Assembly (NCBI RefSeq): GCF_036346615.1
Contig: NZ_CP107836.1
Location: 5,022,001 to 5,086,000 of the forward strand
Source of the DNA: Streptomyces sp. NBC_00523
Lineage (GTDB): Bacteria > Actinomycetota > Actinomycetes > Streptomycetales > Streptomycetaceae
Direction: 5' to 3'
Length of the DNA: 64,000 bases
Made by a program: the position numbers and the translations under genes. The notes below the pieces were generated by a model. It was not told the DNA's origin. It saw only the letters and a list, made by a program, of their open reading frames with translations, and ran no database searches. Below are positions 61,627 through 64,000 of the stretch, piece after piece. The number at the start of each line of letters is the position of its first letter. Position 1 is the stretch's first letter.

Positions 61627-61932
61627 TTACTGCGAGACCTCGATGATGTTCCCGTCCTTGTCGAGGCTGTGCTCGTTCCAGTACGTCCACCACTTGTCGT
61701 CCACGTGCTGGGGGACCTTGCCCTCGGGGTAGCGGGCGTACCCCTTGGGCGGCTCCTCGCCGTCCTTCACGCAGGCGCTGCCCGTGCTGCCGACGTACAG
61801 CACCGGGTACTCGCCGCCGGAGCAGACCGCGTCCGCCGTCGAGCACGCGGACGTGAGCAGCGCGAACACCGCGCTGCCGACGGTGAGGGCGGCGGTGGTC
61901 CGCAGGGAACGGGGACGGCTGGCTGTACGCAT
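61627..61932 (-). CDS. Small lipoprotein (SCO0607-family type)
   Basis: 101 residues, ATG at 61932. Signal peptide with core TTAALTVGSAVFALL and lipobox LTSAC. The mature part, CSGGEYPVLYVGSTGSACVK and KWWTYWNEHSLDKDGN, resembles a small lipoprotein annotated in NCBI as SCO0607 family. Function unknown; expected on the outer face of the membrane. Confidence 0.8.
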   Translation of the reverse strand: MRTASRPRSLRTTAALTVGSAVFALLTSACSTADAVCSGGEYPVLYVGSTGSACVKDGEEPPKGYARYPEGKVPQHVDDKWWTYWNEHSLDKDGNIIEVSQ

Positions 61933-62009
61933 CGTGGCGCTCCTTCAGGGGGTGGCTGTCGGGATCAAGGCTGCCGTCCCGGCCGTCGGGCCGCCCTGAG
62001 TACACGTAC

Positions 62010-63104
62010 TCATCCACGGCGTCCGCGTACTTGTGCGAACGGCTCACCCGGACCCCACAGCGCCCGCTCCACCGCCCCCGCCGCACCCAGCAGTCCGGCG
62101 TCCCGCCCCCGGGCGGCGACGAGTTGGAGCCCCACCGGGCAGCCGTCCCCGGTGAACCCGGCGGGCACGCTCGCCGCCGGATGGCCGCTCAGGTTGAACG
62201 CCCAGGTCAGCGCGGTCGAGAAGGTGGCGCCCGGACCCTCGTGGCCGTGCGGACGGTTGGGCGTGACCGGGGTCAGGAGCAGGGGCGTCCGGGCGAAGAA
62301 GGCGTCCAGGCGCCTGTCGTTCTCCGCGCGCACCTCCGCCTCCGGCGGGCGTACGTCCCCGCCCCGCACCGCCAGCCAGGCCGCCGCCGGGTCCAGCAGA
62401 TCGAAACCCTCGGTGAGCCGCACGACCCCGGCCGCCTCAAGCCGCCGCACCGCACCCCGCACCACGGCCGCCACCTCCGGCTCGGTCTCGGCGAAGCCCA
62501 GGTCCGGGCTGTAGGCGGCGGACAGCGGCAGCACCGGCGAAACACCCGCGTACCCGTCCAGTACGCAGCGCAGATACGTCTCCGCCTCTGCCGCCGACGC
62601 CGCCAGCACCCCGGCCGACGCGAGCCCCGACCGGTCCGGCGAGGGCAGCAGGCCGTTCGTCGTCTTCAGGCCGAACACCCCGCACCAGGCGGCCGGGATG
62701 CGCACCGACCCCGCTCCGTCGCTGCCCGTCGCCAGCGGCACCAGGCCCGCCGCGACCGCCGCCGCCGAGCCCGCCGACGAACCGCCCGGGGTCCGGTCCG
62801 GGCGCCAGGGGTTGACCGTACGGCCGTGCCTGCCGAGGCCCCACGTCTGCCAGTGCGTCCCCGGCCCGGGCACGGAGGTCGAGCCGACCGGGACCCCGCC
62901 CGCGGCGATCAGCCGCCGCGCCGCGTAGGAGCGGAGGCCGGTGGGGCCCTTCACCGCGAAGGGGAGCCCGGCCAGTGGAAGGCGGGACGCGGCGGGGAGC
63001 CGGGCGAGCGCCTCCTCGGGCCAGACGTCCAGGAAGGCGCCGAGCCCCGGGTCCTCGCGGTCGATCGAGGCCAGCACCGCGCGCAGTTCCCCGGAATCGG
63101 CCAT
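62010..63104 (-). CDS. Amidase-signature family hydrolase
   Basis: 364 residues, ATG at 63104, shorter than the ~450-500 of typical amidases. The Ser-cisSer-Lys machinery is present: Lys in LPFAVKGPTG, cis-Ser in TPGGSSAGSAAAVAAGLVPL, and nucleophile Ser in TGSDGAGSVRIPA. Probably hydrolyses an amide or ester of a small molecule. Five bases downstream lies the start of the adjacent region of the penicillin-binding protein gene, in the same direction. Confidence 0.88.
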   Translation of the reverse strand: MADSGELRAVLASIDREDPGLGAFLDVWPEEALARLPAASRLPLAGLPFAVKGPTGLRSYAARRLIAAGGVPVGSTSVPGPGTHWQTWGLGRHGRTVNPWRPDRTPGGSSAGSAAAVAAGLVPLATGSDGAGSVRIPAAWCGVFGLKTTNGLLPSPDRSGLASAGVLAASAAEAETYLRCVLDGYAGVSPVLPLSAAYSPDLGFAETEPEVAAVVRGAVRRLEAAGVVRLTEGFDLLDPAAAWLAVRGGDVRPPEAEVRAENDRRLDAFFARTPLLLTPVTPNRPHGHEGPGATFSTALTWAFNLSGHPAASVPAGFTGDGCPVGLQLVAARGRDAGLLGAAGAVERALWGPGEPFAQVRGRRG

Positions 63105-63108
63105 GGGC

Positions 63109-64000
63109 TCAGTCTTCCAGGGCCGCCTCCATCACGGCACGGGCGATCGGGGCCGCGCTGCCGCCGCCGCTGATGTCGGCGCGGTCGGCCTCGGCGTCCT
63201 CCACGACGACGGCGACCGCGACCGCCGGGCGGGGAGCGCCGTCCGCCTGCGCCCAGGAGATGAACCAGGCGTACGGCAGGTCGGAGTTGTCGACGCCGTG
63301 CTGGGCGGTGCCGGTCTTGCCGCCGACGGTCGCCCCGTCGATCGCCGCGTTCCCGCCCGTACCGTCCTGGACGACATCGACCATCATCTGCCGCAGCTGG
63401 GTCGCCGTCATGGGGTTCATCGCCCGGTGGTACGACGTCGACCCCGTGGTGCGGACGGTGGCCCCGTCGTGCTTGGTCGTCCGCTCCACCAGGTGCGGGT
63501 ACATCAGCTCCCCGCCGTTGGCGACGGCCGCCGCGACCATCGCCATCTGGAGCGGGGTCGCCGTGGTGTCGAACTGGCCGATCGAGGACTGCGCCAGCTG
63601 GTCGTCGCTCATCTCCGTGTCGAAGTTGCTCCTCGCCACCCCGGACGGGATCTTCAGCCCGGTGTCGTTGAAGCCGAACCGCTCGGCCGCGTCCACCATT
63701 CCGTCGAGCCCGACCCGCACCCCGAGGTGCGCCATGACGGTGTTGCAGGAGACCCGGATCGCGTCCGCGAGGGACGCCTTCTCGCAGCCGCGCGACTCGT
63801 TGGGCAGCACGGTCGAGGTGCCCGGCAGGACGTACGGGGACGGGGTGTCGGTCTCCTCGTCCGGATCGGTGACGACCTCCGCGTCCAGCGCGGCCGCCGC
63901 CGTCACGATCTTGAACGTGGAGCCCGGCGGATAGGTCTGCCGGATCGCCCGGTTGAGCATGGGCCGGCTCTCCGCGTCGTTCAGCTCCCGCCAGGCGCCC
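63109..64000 (-). CDS. Penicillin-binding protein transpeptidase (partial, C-terminal part)
   Basis: At least 296 residues of the transpeptidase domain; the frame stays open to the right window edge. Active-site motifs: STFK in YPPGSTFKIVTA (catalytic Ser), SCN in AIRVSCNTVMAHLG and KTGTAQ in VGGKTGTAQHG. Class B, PbpA/FtsI-like. The N-terminal dimerisation domain and membrane anchor lie outside the window. It would cross-link peptidoglycan during growth or sporulation. Confidence 0.92.
   Translation of the reverse strand, partial: GAWRELNDAESRPMLNRAIRQTYPPGSTFKIVTAAAALDAEVVTDPDEETDTPSPYVLPGTSTVLPNESRGCEKASLADAIRVSCNTVMAHLGVRVGLDGMVDAAERFGFNDTGLKIPSGVARSNFDTEMSDDQLAQSSIGQFDTTATPLQMAMVAAAVANGGELMYPHLVERTTKHDGATVRTTGSTSYHRAMNPMTATQLRQMMVDVVQDGTGGNAAIDGATVGGKTGTAQHGVDNSDLPYAWFISWAQADGAPRPAVAVAVVVEDAEADRADISGGGSAAPIARAVMEAALED

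Overview
This window is high-GC actinobacterial chromosome, almost certainly Streptomyces. The evidence is the heavily G/C third-position codon use, frequent GTG/TTG starts, ATGA/GTGA gene overlaps, a conservon (cvnABCD), a single-chain KGD-type 2-oxoglutarate dehydrogenase, and lon preceded by both a HAIR (HspR) element and a ClgR box. From memory, malic enzyme, kgd, a two-component pair and lon follow the order seen around SCO5261-SCO5285 of S. coelicolor. I could not check that alignment here.

Layout. 1-9 kb: a polar amino-acid ABC transporter (leftward), NADP-type malic enzyme, a quinone-oxidoreductase-like gene, a small HTH/Clp-N pair behind two tandem inverted repeats, and a PadR/DUF4097 pair behind an AT-rich palindrome. 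9.1-22.4 kb: a rightward accessory island. It starts with a Trypco1 protein, a trypsin-VMAP fusion, a MoxR-type AAA+ ATPase and a vWA protein with a TPR-like tail (SAV_2336 type). It continues with an FxsA precursor peptide, an FxsB radical SAM/SPASM cyclophane maturase, an HExxH peptide beta-hydroxylase and a TIR-NB-ARC-TPR protein (FxsT). 22.5-27.1 kb: a convergent second cassette with a second HExxH protein, a second FxsB, three small ORFs and a divergent TrmB/LuxR-like regulator. One of the small ORFs is an FxsA-like peptide with a Sec signal; another is an unannotated 37-codon gene ending TWGG. Base composition and codon use are visibly more relaxed here.

27-42 kb is conserved core: kgd, histidine kinase/response regulator, a spermidine-synthase-like protein, a translationally coupled sigma factor/zinc-finger/ABC exporter operon, an isochorismatase, DUF4259 and lon. 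42-64 kb holds envelope and signalling genes: a polysaccharide deacetylase, GH25 lysozyme, MarR, PP2C, conservon, styrene-monooxygenase-like flavoprotein, NlpC/P60 protein and a kinase-fold/PQQ protein lacking catalytic residues. It also holds two divergent diiron proteins with a TetR and a kinase-like gene, two small envelope proteins, an amidase and a truncated penicillin-binding protein.

The most interesting part is 9.1-27.1 kb. It joins three things: a vWA-MoxR-VMAP/trypsin module of the kind proposed as a bacterial conflict system, a STAND-type TIR sensor, and two RiPP maturation cassettes. The two precursor peptides share the C-terminal motif GFTN, where the family name predicts FxS. 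My inference is that both maturases make a Phe-Thr-Asn cyclophane, one on a cytosolic peptide and one on an exported peptide. The role of the peptides in the conflict module is not known to me.
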